From positions 1 to 64,000 of the forward strand of contig NZ_NVOY01000058.1 of the NCBI RefSeq assembly GCF_002551005.1: a stretch of 64,000 nt of DNA, read 5' to 3'. A program made the translations under genes and the position numbers. A model generated the notes under the pieces. The model made no database searches, had not been told where the DNA came from, and saw only the letters and a list, made by a program, of their open reading frames with translations. The stretch is from Bacillus pseudomycoides. Lineage in GTDB: Bacteria > Bacillota > Bacilli > Bacillales > Bacillaceae_G. Positions 35,699 to 43,440 of this stretch are shown here, piece by piece (the stretch's first letter is position 1; every line of letters begins with the position of its first letter).

Positions 35699-36581
35699 AA
35701 CCCTTAGTCGCCATTTACGAGAAGGTATCAAAAATTTATCCCGTAACGGATGGATGACATTTGCCTCTGTAAGTGCAGTAACAGTTACATTGCTTCTTGT
35801 AGGTGTCTTTTTAACAGCGATTATGAATATGAACCATGTTGCGACGAAAGTAGAGCAAGATGTAGAAATTCGTGTACACATTGATCCGGCAGCTAAGAAA
35901 GAGGATCAAAAGAAATTAAAAGAGGATATTTCTAAGATTTCGAAAGTCGAGTCTGTTAAATATTCTTCTAAAGACGAAGAACTAAAAAAATTGATTAAAA
36001 GTTTAGGCGATAGCGGGAAAACATTTGAGCTATTTGAGCAAGATAACCCGTTAAAAGACGTATATGTTGTAAAAGCGAAAGAACCAACTGATACAGCTAG
36101 TATCGCAAAGAAAATTGCAAAAATGCAATTTGTAAATAAGGTACAATACGGACAAGGTGAAGTAGAAAAACTATTTGAAACAGTAAAAACTGGCCGTAAT
36201 ATCGGGATTCTCTTAATTGCTGGTCTGTTATTCACAGCGATGTTCTTAATCTCTAATACAATTAAAATTACAATCTATGCACGAAGCACTGAGATTGAAA
36301 TTATGAAACTTGTTGGGGCAACAAACTGGTTTATTCGTTGGCCATTCTTATTAGAAGGATTATTCCTAGGTGTACTAGGTTCAATCATTCCGATTATTAT
36401 GATTTTGATTTCATATAATTCAATTCAAGCTATGTTTAATGAGAAATTTGCAGGAACAATTTTTGAATTGCTTCCATACAGCCCGTTCGTTTTCGAACTA
36501 TCTGGCTTATTAATGCTAATTGGTGCATTAATTGGTATGTGGGGAAGCGTTATGTCAATCCGTCGTTTCTTAAAAATATAA
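35688..36581 (+). CDS. ftsX: Cell division membrane protein FtsX
   Basis: 297-residue permease-like partner of FtsE with four transmembrane helices (about 22-45, 170-195, 220-245 and 265-290) and a large extracellular loop (about 50-165) that contacts the hydrolase. The start at 35688 overlaps ftsE by 11 bases, follows GGGAGG and gives the usual FtsX length; the frame is open further upstream, within ftsE. A terminator follows before ctpB. Confidence 0.94.
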   Translation: MKTKTLSRHLREGIKNLSRNGWMTFASVSAVTVTLLLVGVFLTAIMNMNHVATKVEQDVEIRVHIDPAAKKEDQKKLKEDISKISKVESVKYSSKDEELKKLIKSLGDSGKTFELFEQDNPLKDVYVVKAKEPTDTASIAKKIAKMQFVNKVQYGQGEVEKLFETVKTGRNIGILLIAGLLFTAMFLISNTIKITIYARSTEIEIMKLVGATNWFIRWPFLLEGLFLGVLGSIIPIIMILISYNSIQAMFNEKFAGTIFELLPYSPFVFELSGLLMLIGALIGMWGSVMSIRRFLKI

Positions 36582-36636
36582 GTGTAAAAAGTTGCAAACA
36601 TATTTCGTACAAGCTTATCATATAGTAGAAATAGTT

Positions 36637-36667
36637 AAAGGCATCGCACAGTGTGTGATGCCTTTTC
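36637..36667 (+). terminator. Terminator between ftsX and ctpB
   Basis: AAAGGCATCGCACA / TGTGTGATGCCTTT, a compact hairpin with a tight loop and a T4 tail, only about 40 bp before ctpB. Confidence 0.8.
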
Positions 36668-36703
36668 ATACACCATTGTGTGTTCGGAAAGGGGAATTCC
36701 GCA

Positions 36704-38134
36704 TTGAAACGTAGAGTGGCGATTATAGGAATGGTTGTAGCGTTTTTCATTGGCGCTGGCGGAATGTTTGCGGGTATATATTGGCTTGGTGGCCCTTATA
36801 TGGCGCAATCTATTACAGGGAAAAATGCCAATGTAAAACAAGAGGATTTGGATAAAATTCGCGAAGCGTATGCATTAATTGATTCACGTTATGTTGAGGA
36901 AGTGAAGGATGACAAGCTAGTTGAAGGAGCTATTCAAGGGATGCTTGCAACGCTGAAAGATCCATACTCTACATACATGGATAAGAAAACAGCGACGCAA
37001 TTTGAGCAATCGCTTGATCCGGAGCTAGAAGGAATCGGTGCTGAAGTTAATAAAACGGATGAGAAATTAATTATTGTGTCACCGATTAAAGATTCACCGG
37101 CAGAAAAGGCAGGTCTGAAACCGAACGATCAAATTTTAACAGTGGATGGAAATGGTGTGAAAGACCTATCCCGCGAGGAAGCAGTTATGAAAATTCGCGG
37201 AAAAAAAGGGACAACAGTTACGCTTGAAGTGAAGCGTTCAGGAGTTACTGATCCGTTAACATTTAAAATTAAGCGTGATAAAATTCCGATTTTTACTGTA
37301 TTTAGTTCTGTGAAGAAAGAGAATGGAAAAGATATTGGATATATACAAATTACATCATTCTCTGAAAAAACAGCGAAAGAATTTAAAGATCAGTTGAAAG
37401 AACTTGAAAAGAAAAATATACAAGGGCTTGTCATTGATGTGCGTGGAAATCCAGGCGGCTATTTAACAAGTGTTGAAGACATTTTAAAAGAAATTATGAC
37501 AGATAGAAAACCAATGCTTCAAGTCGAACAGCGAAATGGCGAGAAGCAAAAGTTCTACACATCGTTAAAAGAGAGAAAAACGTATCCAATCTCTGTATTA
37601 GTTGATAAAGGTAGTGCCTCTGCTTCTGAGATTTTAGCAGGAGCGTTGAAAGAAGGAGAAGGATATCCACTTATCGGTGAGAAAACATTTGGAAAAGGTA
37701 CTGTTCAGCAAGCTGTACCGTTTACAGATGGCAGCAATATTAAACTGACAATGTTTAAATGGCTAACACCAGAAGGCAATTGGATTCATAAAAAAGGAAT
37801 TGAGCCAACGGTTGAAGTGAAGCAGCCTGATTACTACTATGCAACGCCAATTCAAATTGAAAAAACGTTGTCTTATAATGATAACGATGAGCAAGTGAAG
37901 CATGCACAAGAGATGTTAAAGAGTCTTGGATATGAGCCAGGTCGTGAAGATGGCTATTTTAGTAAAGAAACAGAAGCAGCTGTGAAAGCATTCCAAAATA
38001 CAAACAGTATGGATGCAACGGGTAAACTTGATAAAAAGACCGCAGAGACAATCCAAAATAAAATTGTTGAAAAAATCCGTTCTGGTGAAAACGATATGCA
38101 GCTTCAAGCAGCGCTGAAATTAATGGCGAAATAA
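36704..38134 (+). CDS. ctpB: Carboxy-terminal processing protease CtpB (S41A)
   Basis: 476-residue membrane-anchored serine protease with an N-terminal helix (about 4-25), a PDZ domain (about 90-170, EGIGAEV onward), an S41 catalytic domain with the Ser in GSASASE and the Lys in GEKTFGKG, and a C-terminal peptidoglycan-binding domain (LKSLGYEPGREDGYFSKETE). In B. subtilis CtpB cleaves SpoIVFA in sporulation signalling. A TTG at 36704 follows AAAGGGGA at good spacing; a GTG at 36680 lies upstream of that site. The close upstream terminator suggests that ctpB is uncoupled from ftsEX or reached by read-through. Confidence 0.9.
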   Translation: MKRRVAIIGMVVAFFIGAGGMFAGIYWLGGPYMAQSITGKNANVKQEDLDKIREAYALIDSRYVEEVKDDKLVEGAIQGMLATLKDPYSTYMDKKTATQFEQSLDPELEGIGAEVNKTDEKLIIVSPIKDSPAEKAGLKPNDQILTVDGNGVKDLSREEAVMKIRGKKGTTVTLEVKRSGVTDPLTFKIKRDKIPIFTVFSSVKKENGKDIGYIQITSFSEKTAKEFKDQLKELEKKNIQGLVIDVRGNPGGYLTSVEDILKEIMTDRKPMLQVEQRNGEKQKFYTSLKERKTYPISVLVDKGSASASEILAGALKEGEGYPLIGEKTFGKGTVQQAVPFTDGSNIKLTMFKWLTPEGNWIHKKGIEPTVEVKQPDYYYATPIQIEKTLSYNDNDEQVKHAQEMLKSLGYEPGREDGYFSKETEAAVKAFQNTNSMDATGKLDKKTAETIQNKIVEKIRSGENDMQLQAALKLMAK

Positions 38135-38173
38135 GAAAAGCTGCCGGGAATGAAAATCCCGGCGGCTTTTTTA
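38135..38173 (+). terminator. Terminator of ctpB
   Basis: AAAAGCTGCCGGGA / TCCCGGCGGCTTTT with a T-rich tail, starting at the ctpB stop. Confidence 0.92.
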
Positions 38174-38318
38174 TATGTTGATGCGGTAACTATATTTTTA
38201 TGTGTTAAACAAACGTTTGATTAATTGTGATAAGATAAAATGAAACGGAGTAAATCTTACATAAAGCAATATGTACGGGAAGAAATGAAATATCTTATAA
38301 ATGGTGGTGAATCGATTC

Positions 38319-39503
38319 GTGGAGACTTGGTTATCAGAAATTATGAAGGCAATCGTGCGTTTTTTAACGCATCCTGCTTTGTATGTTTTTTTTATAAGTA
38401 GTTTTTTTGTTGGATATTTACGAGTATTACGAGAACGGAAAGATTTTTCTTTTAAGGTGTATGATGTTTGGTACGAACTACGTACATCTGTATTTGCAGG
38501 AATTGGTTTAGGACTCATTTTATCTTTGATTACAGTTGGAACAGGACTAATCGTATCACAAGTAAGTGTGATTATAATGGCGATTTGGACGGTATCGTTT
38601 GCTATGATTGCTCAGTATAGATACTTATCACCTGCATATACGTTAGGAATTGCCATTGCAGCAGCGGTATTATCTTCAAAAATTCCATTCTCTTTCTTAC
38701 AACTTCAAGAAGGAGAAGAGAGCAGCATTGTATCATTAGCGATTTTACTTGGGCTTATGTTAGTTGTAGAAGGTTTACTTATTTCTAAAAATGCTGCAAA
38801 CCATTCAACTCCGAAATTACGAAAAGGAAAACGCGGTTTAAATATTGGACTCCATGAATCAAATAGATTATGGTTAGTGCCGTTATTCGTTCTTATACCA
38901 GGTGATGCTTTAACGCAGTTTGTATCTTGGTGGCCAGTGGTCTCTGTTGGATCGCAAAAGTTTTCTTTATTCTTAATCCCGTTCTTAGTTGGATTTACGA
39001 GAACAGTTAAAAGCTTTGAGCCAAAAGGAGCATTGCTATTCACAGGACGCCGCGTATTTGGACTAGCTGCAGTTGTCCTTTTATTAGGAGTAGCGAGTTA
39101 TTGGTGGCATACATTAGCAATTGTCGCTATGGGAGCAGCAATGCTTGGACGACTGACAATTGCTGTGCAAGAGCGTTTGGAAGATGAACGACGATCTGCA
39201 TACTTTTCTTCTCGTGATAATGGTCTAGTTGTACTAGGTACAATTCCAGGTACAGCCGGAGAGGAACTAAATTTGAAACCAGGGGAAATCATTGTGAAAG
39301 TGAACGGAATCGTTCCAACAACTGTTGATGGGTTCTACAATGCACTGCAAGCAAGATCAACAGGTGCTTTTTGTAAAATGGAAGTTGTTGATACGAACGG
39401 CGAGCTTCGCCTTGTGCAACATGCAATTTATGAAGGAGAGCATCACGAACTTGGGATAGTGTTTGTAGAACAAGAACATCAGTGGGATACGGAAGTTGGT
39501 TGA
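38319..39503 (+). CDS. minJ: Division-site topology protein MinJ (PDZ membrane protein)
   Basis: 394-residue polytopic protein with about eight transmembrane helices and a C-terminal PDZ domain (about 290-380, GLVVLGTIPGTAGEELNLKPGE). In B. subtilis MinJ links DivIVA to MinD and places the Min system at the poles and septum. A GTG at 38319 follows GGTGGTGA; the ATG at 38301 has no ribosome site. Position after ftsEX-ctpB agrees with B. subtilis yvjD. In that species uvrBA follow closely; here 14 kb of other genes intervene. Confidence 0.85.
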   Translation: METWLSEIMKAIVRFLTHPALYVFFISSFFVGYLRVLRERKDFSFKVYDVWYELRTSVFAGIGLGLILSLITVGTGLIVSQVSVIIMAIWTVSFAMIAQYRYLSPAYTLGIAIAAAVLSSKIPFSFLQLQEGEESSIVSLAILLGLMLVVEGLLISKNAANHSTPKLRKGKRGLNIGLHESNRLWLVPLFVLIPGDALTQFVSWWPVVSVGSQKFSLFLIPFLVGFTRTVKSFEPKGALLFTGRRVFGLAAVVLLLGVASYWWHTLAIVAMGAAMLGRLTIAVQERLEDERRSAYFSSRDNGLVVLGTIPGTAGEELNLKPGEIIVKVNGIVPTTVDGFYNALQARSTGAFCKMEVVDTNGELRLVQHAIYEGEHHELGIVFVEQEHQWDTEVG

Positions 39504-39525
39504 TGTTGTTAAACGAATAACATAT

Positions 39526-39558
39526 AAAAACGCATCTAAAGTTAGATGCGTTTTTGTG
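39526..39558 (+). terminator. Terminator of minJ
   Basis: 14-bp perfect stem AAAAACGCATCTAA / TTAGATGCGTTTTT with a 2-nt apparent loop. Confidence 0.92.
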
Positions 39559-39702
39559 TGCTGTTTTTTATGTAAATCATTATTTAGTTAACATATAATC
39601 GTTCTTAAGAATGTCATCGAAATGTACTTATAGATTCTAGTACGGCCACATAAATTATGCTATGATGTGAACAAATATAAGCTATCTAACGGAGGGATTT
39701 AC

Positions 39703-40035
39703 ATGCCGCATGTTGTGTTTCGTGGAATTACGACTGACCAATTAAAGAGCATAAGCAAGCCATTAGTAGAGGAACTTGCAGAGATCTGTGAGTGTGGTAC
39801 GGATAATTTTACGTTGGAACTACCAAGTTCTACATTTGTATATAATGGGGAAGAAGTAGAGGCGTTTCCTCTTATTGAAGTGAAATGGTTCGAGCGTGGA
39901 CAGGAAATTCGTGATCGATTTGCCAATGCTATTACTATGTATCTAATGGATTTTGGACTTCCTGAAGTAGAGGTTGTGTTTACGGTTTTCACAGAGTCAG
40001 CGTATTATATTAATGGAAAACATTGCGCAAATTAA
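39703..40035 (+). CDS. DUF1904 protein, tautomerase-like fold
   Basis: 110-residue protein starting MPHVVFRGIT. It resembles DUF1904, a family related to 4-oxalocrotonate tautomerase, in which Pro2 is the general base; Pro2 is present here. GGAGGGA lies before the ATG at 39703. No substrate is known. It is the first gene after minJ and marks the left side of the accessory block. Confidence 0.7.
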   Translation: MPHVVFRGITTDQLKSISKPLVEELAEICECGTDNFTLELPSSTFVYNGEEVEAFPLIEVKWFERGQEIRDRFANAITMYLMDFGLPEVEVVFTVFTESAYYINGKHCAN

Positions 40036-40045
40036 GGCTATTAGA

Positions 40046-40260
40046 GTTAGTATAGTCATATGGACACAACTTAGTTAAGTCCTTACAATGGGTTTCAAGG
40101 AGGAAGTGTCCGTATGACAAACAAGAAGTTTAATGAAGAGTTTAAAAAAATGGTTGTACAATTAAGCAGCGAGTATGGCGTATCAGAAGTAACTGTTTAT
40201 AAATGGATTAAAATATATTCTCCTATTACCTCAGTTGATGAAGATGAAATGACGCGTGCT
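40046..40260 (+). mobile_element. Truncated left end of an IS3-family element
   Basis: Shares TAGAGTTAGTATAGTCATA, TGGACACAACTTAG and the start of orfA (MTNKKFNEEFKKMVV) with the intact element at 40760, but lacks 30 bp (10 codons, ELYRSGQPVK) inside orfA and breaks off after SPITSVDEDEMT. No orfB remains. It is a relic of an earlier insertion or of a failed duplication. Confidence 0.85.
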
Positions 40261-40280
40261 AAAAGTCGAATAGTAAATTT

Positions 40281-40320
40281 AAAATCAACCATTAAGGAGT
40301 ACTTCTTAATGGTTGATTTT
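40281..40320. terminator. 16-bp perfect hairpin next to the IS relic
   Basis: AAAATCAACCATTAAG and CTTAATGGTTGATTTT with an 8-nt loop, AT-rich at both ends. It looks like a bidirectional terminator and stands just upstream of the agrB fragment. Confidence 0.65.
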
Positions 40321-40471
40321 CTTTGTATTTTAGCAGTTAAGTCAATTTTTAATGCACTCATGAAATGAAAGAAAAAAGAAATTCACAATTAGGATGAAAA
40401 AAAGTTAACATATTATAAAAATCGGAATATTTAGCATGCAGCCTGTATTATTGGTTACAGAGGTGATAAAC

Positions 40472-40768
40472 ATGAGAGAAGAGGCAGAGATTAAAGTTAA
40501 TTTGACAGAAGAATTTGCTAGTAAGATAGCTCTTTGGGCTAATAACAACTGCCAAGGTGGACAAATCGAATATTTAAAAATGAAATTAGGTATTGAGACA
40601 ATTCTCATTAATTGTTCAAAGGCTATATTTGTTTATGGAATGGCTATTTTGTGTGATGTATTGTTTCAGACTTTCATTTTGCATAGTGCGTATTTTGCAG
40701 TAAGAAGAGTCTCTTTTGGATTACATGCAAAATCAAGTACTCATTGCACGATAATAGAGTTAGTATAG
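40472..40768 (+). pseudogene. agrB: agrB-like gene, 5' half, interrupted
   Basis: A frame of about 98 residues beginning MREEAEIKVNLTEEF after GAGGTGAT. It has a helix around 45-70 and FGLHAKSSTHCTI near the end, which carries the catalytic His and Cys of AgrB, the membrane endopeptidase that processes the AgrD autoinducer precursor. The AgrB match stops at THCTI; the last codons (IELV) come from the inserted DNA. A likely 3' half is at 43255-43440. No agrD or agrCA is visible. Confidence 0.72.
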
Positions 40769-40826
40769 TCATATGGACACAACTTAGCTAAGTCCTTACA
40801 ATGGGTTTCAAGGAGGAAGTGTCCGT

Positions 40827-41093
40827 ATGACAAACAAGAAGTTTAATGAAGAGTTTAAAAAAATGGTTGTTGAATTATATCGTTCGGGACAACCTGTCAA
40901 ACAATTAAGCGGCGAGTATGGCGTATCAGAGGTAACCATTTATAAATGGATTAAAATATATTCTCCTATCACATCAGTTGATAAAGATGAAATAACACTA
41001 GAAGATCTAAAACGAATGAAAAAAGAAATGCTTCGTTTAAAAGAAGAAAATGAAATATTAAAAAAAGCTATGGCCATATTCGCGAGAAAATAG
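40827..41093 (+). CDS. IS3-family transposase OrfA
   Basis: 88-residue OrfA with an N-terminal helix-turn-helix (VKQLSGEYGVSEVTIYKWIK) that binds the IS ends and a C-terminal leucine-zipper-like region (LEDLKRMKKEMLRLKEENEILKK split by charged residues). AAGGAGG precedes the ATG. A run of seven A (41060-41066) near its end, read as A AAA AAA, is a typical -1 slip site that leads into orfB, giving an OrfAB fusion of about 380 residues. Confidence 0.92.
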   Translation: MTNKKFNEEFKKMVVELYRSGQPVKQLSGEYGVSEVTIYKWIKIYSPITSVDKDEITLEDLKRMKKEMLRLKEENEILKKAMAIFARK

Positions 41094-41968
41094 AAGATAC
41101 AGAATTACATCAATTTATTGATTGTCAAAAAGAAACGCACTCTGTTCATATGATGTGCCAAACTCTTGGGATAGCGAGAAGCTCTTACTACCAATCTCAG
41201 CATAAAACAGAGTCAAAGCGTAGCCGTGAAAATAAAAAATTAACCCAAAAAATTAAACAAATTCATCAAGATAGCAAGGAACGTTACGGTGCACCAAAGA
41301 TTCATCAAACACTGTTAGAGCAAGGCGTACAAGTAAGCATAAAGCGTGTACAACGGCTCATGAAAAAAGAAAATGTTCGTTCTATTATCTTAAAAAAATA
41401 CAAACCACATTCATCAAAATCAACTGTAGAAGAACGGACAAATCTATTAGAACAGGACTTCTCTACAACAACAATAAATGAAAAGTGGGTAGCGGATATT
41501 ACCTATATTCACACGCAAAAAGATGGTTGGTGTTACCTTGCATCTGTGATGGATTTGTATTCTAAAAAAATTGTTGGATATTCATTTTCACGAAATATGA
41601 CAACAACTCTTGTGGTAAAAGCGTTAGAAAACGCTTACTATACACAGAAACCACCAGAAGATCTCATTCTACATACTGACTTAGGAACTCAATATACAAG
41701 TCAGGAATTTCAAACCTTACTCGCGAGTTTTAAAATCAAACCTTCTTTCAGTAAGAAAGGCTGTCCGTATGATAACGCTTGTATCGAGTCGTTTCATGCC
41801 ATTTTAAAGAAAGAAGAAGTATATCGTACAAAATATTTCACATTTGAACAAGCAAACTTAGCATTATTTCAATACATCGAGGGATGGTATAACCGCAAGA
41901 GAATTCATAGTAGCATTGGTTATAAAACTCCCCAAGCAATAGAAGATCTGGCTAAAAAAATAGCTTAG
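41060..41968 (+). CDS. IS3-family transposase OrfB (DDE integrase), made by -1 frameshift
   Basis: The -1 frame is open from the A7 slip site; an internal ATG at 41150 would give a 272-residue protein. The catalytic DDE triad is complete: D116 in WVADITY, D177 in LHTDLGT and E213 in ACIESFH, counted from that ATG, with the family's D-35 residues-E spacing. The closing WYNRKRIHSSIGYKTP is typical. The element appears able to move. Confidence 0.92.
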   Translation, partial: KKSYGHIREKIEDTELHQFIDCQKETHSVHMMCQTLGIARSSYYQSQHKTESKRSRENKKLTQKIKQIHQDSKERYGAPKIHQTLLEQGVQVSIKRVQRLMKKENVRSIILKKYKPHSSKSTVEERTNLLEQDFSTTTINEKWVADITYIHTQKDGWCYLASVMDLYSKKIVGYSFSRNMTTTLVVKALENAYYTQKPPEDLILHTDLGTQYTSQEFQTLLASFKIKPSFSKKGCPYDNACIESFHAILKKEEVYRTKYFTFEQANLALFQYIEGWYNRKRIHSSIGYKTPQAIEDLAKKIA

Positions 41969-42002
41969 ATTTAACTTTTTTGTGTCCAAAATATTGACTC
42001 AA

Positions 42003-42095
42003 ATCCACTTTGCCTCTAGGTGGTTTTTATGACAATGCACTGAATAAGCTAATCGGTAATTCTCAAACAACTTTATATACATTTTTATTAGGGTA
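42003..42095 (+). pseudogene. 3' end of a SagB/McbC-type azoline dehydrogenase gene
   Basis: The IS right end is followed by 30 open codons ending PLGGFYDNALNKLIGNSQ, TTLYTFLLG, stop. This fits the C-terminus of SagB/ThcOx-type nitroreductase-fold dehydrogenases (GGF-D-x-L-N-x-L-G then LY-x5-G), which oxidise azolines to azoles in thiazole/oxazole-modified peptides. The remaining N-terminal part is absent. The stop codon is part of the ribosome site (TAGGTGG) of the next gene, showing that the two were coupled. Confidence 0.6.
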
Positions 42096-42107
42096 GGTGG
42101 CTAATAT

Positions 42108-42989
42108 ATGTACATGTTAAAACAAAAATATTTTTTAGCAGAGAACAATGGCGTTATTACTATTGAAGATATTGTGGATAAAAAAATTGTGTGTGCTTTC
42201 CGTGCTAAACAATTAAATTGTAATATTTTAGAAAAATTATTTTATATGGGCATAGGAGAAGAATTTGTGTATTCAAAAGAAATAAAGGAACATTATTTTG
42301 TTACACAAGTTCAAAAAAAATATCCAGAATTATTTTACTTTTGTAATTCGACAAAAGAAGCAAATATATGTATAGCGGTAAGACAAAATTTATTAACAAT
42401 GAAAGATGTATTTATTTCATCAAGATCTTTTGAAAAAATATTTCAATATTTAGGGGAATATATAGAAGGAAAAAGAGAGTCTAAAGTATTGCTAATTACG
42501 AGTGAAGATAAATATAAATCCTTATTTCAAATGTTAAAAGAAATATCTTTTATAGAGATTGAAAAGACAAATAAGATGGACTTAGCATCTTTACAAGATT
42601 ATGCGATTGTAATGAGTGATTTAGCTTATTATGAGTCTTTGCAAACAATGGAACAATTGAAAACAAAAGTGTTGGTATTTGATGTGGATAAAGAAAATAT
42701 TGAAGTTGGACCAGTAGTTTTTACAGAGACATTTGTTTTACCTAAACTAGAATTTAAGAAACAAAGTCTTTCCTCCATCCAATTTTCAGATGAAGCATTA
42801 TTGTTCTTTTTTATTCAAAGAATATTATTTATTAATGCATTTGAACTATATAATGAAATTGCAGAAAACGTTCAAGTACCAATCCGTAGTCAGTTGAGTA
42901 TTAATAAGTTAACTCTGGAAGGATATAGTAAAAACGTTGTTTTATATCCTAAAACTGAATATCATGGAGAGATGTACTTAGCAAAATGA
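42108..42989 (+). CDS. SagC/E1-like component of an azole-peptide (TOMM) synthetase, orphan
   Basis: 293-residue AT-rich gene with no clear housekeeping homologue. The N-terminal 90 residues look like a winged-helix peptide-binding region; the centre (KVLLITSEDKYKSLFQMLKE) and the segment TKVLVFDVDKENIEVGPVVF resemble the adenylation-like E1 domain of cyclodehydratase partner proteins (SagC, ocin-ThiF-like). The CxxC zinc cysteines expected after VGPVVF are missing. Its position directly behind the SagB-like remnant supports the call. No YcaO (SagD) or precursor gene is present, so it is probably non-functional. The assignment is inference from weak motifs and context. Confidence 0.45.
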   Translation: MYMLKQKYFLAENNGVITIEDIVDKKIVCAFRAKQLNCNILEKLFYMGIGEEFVYSKEIKEHYFVTQVQKKYPELFYFCNSTKEANICIAVRQNLLTMKDVFISSRSFEKIFQYLGEYIEGKRESKVLLITSEDKYKSLFQMLKEISFIEIEKTNKMDLASLQDYAIVMSDLAYYESLQTMEQLKTKVLVFDVDKENIEVGPVVFTETFVLPKLEFKKQSLSSIQFSDEALLFFFIQRILFINAFELYNEIAENVQVPIRSQLSINKLTLEGYSKNVVLYPKTEYHGEMYLAK

Positions 42990-43254
42990 AGAGAAATATG
43001 AATAGAATTCTAAAGTGAGGGTCCTCTAAAATTTTATAAGTGGATGATAGATTCAAGAGAAAAGGGGACTCTCTTTAGCGTAAGTTATAGTGTAATGACA
43101 TAATAAATATCGTTTAGTATTGTTGGATTAATATCAGTGTATATGAAAACATGTAGAATACAAGTAATCCAATTTTATAAACGCTCTCAATTATATCATT
43201 GTTCTCCAATGAAGTATGATAACATAGTTGTTGCCTCACTTCATTGGAGAATAA
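42990..43254. other. Gap with two inverted repeats, right edge of the insert
   Basis: Contains an imperfect hairpin at 43014-43078 (CTAAAGTGAGGGTCC with GGGGACTCTCTTTAG), a candidate terminator for the SagC-like gene, and a 14-bp perfect inverted repeat TTCTCCAATGAAGT / ACTTCATTGGAGAA at 43202-43251. The agrB-like frame resumes directly after it. Confidence 0.45.
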
Positions 43255-43440
43255 AGAGATCTAGTAAAATTGTTTATTAGAAATATAATGCAATTACCCA
43301 TTGTAATGATGTGTGCCGAAATTCTAACAGTAATTTTAATATCAAACATACTAATCTTAGTATGTTTATATTGTGTCGAAGCGCCGATATCTTTTAAAGA
43401 ACGATCGATATATTATGAAAATCGCCGATATATCAGAGGA
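43255..43440 (+). pseudogene. agrB: Likely 3' half of the interrupted agrB
   Basis: A frame opening right after the inverted repeat encodes two hydrophobic stretches (LPIVMMCAEILTVILISNIL) and VEAPISFKERSIYYENRRYI, which resembles the APVD...rkr segment in the last third of AgrB. The predicted distance from the catalytic Cys to this motif equals what the two halves would give if joined. The frame runs on into the terminal region of the convergent ABC-F gene. Confidence 0.45.

Larger units (their letters stand above)
40760..42001 (+). mobile_element. Intact IS3-family (IS150-like) insertion sequence
   Basis: About 1.2 kb with orfA and orfB in the -1 frameshift arrangement. TGGACACAA at 40774 and its inverted copy TTGTGTCCA ending 41988 mark the ends; imperfect AGTCA / TGACT repeats suggest that the true ends lie 10-13 bp further out. 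No target-site duplication is visible; the left flank is agrB and the right flank is the end of a SagB-like gene, which points to later recombination or deletion at the element. Confidence 0.9.

Noticed and set aside
40114-40368. 84-codon frame starting MTNKKFNEEFKK
   Set aside because: It is the truncated orfA of an IS relic running into unrelated sequence, not a gene.
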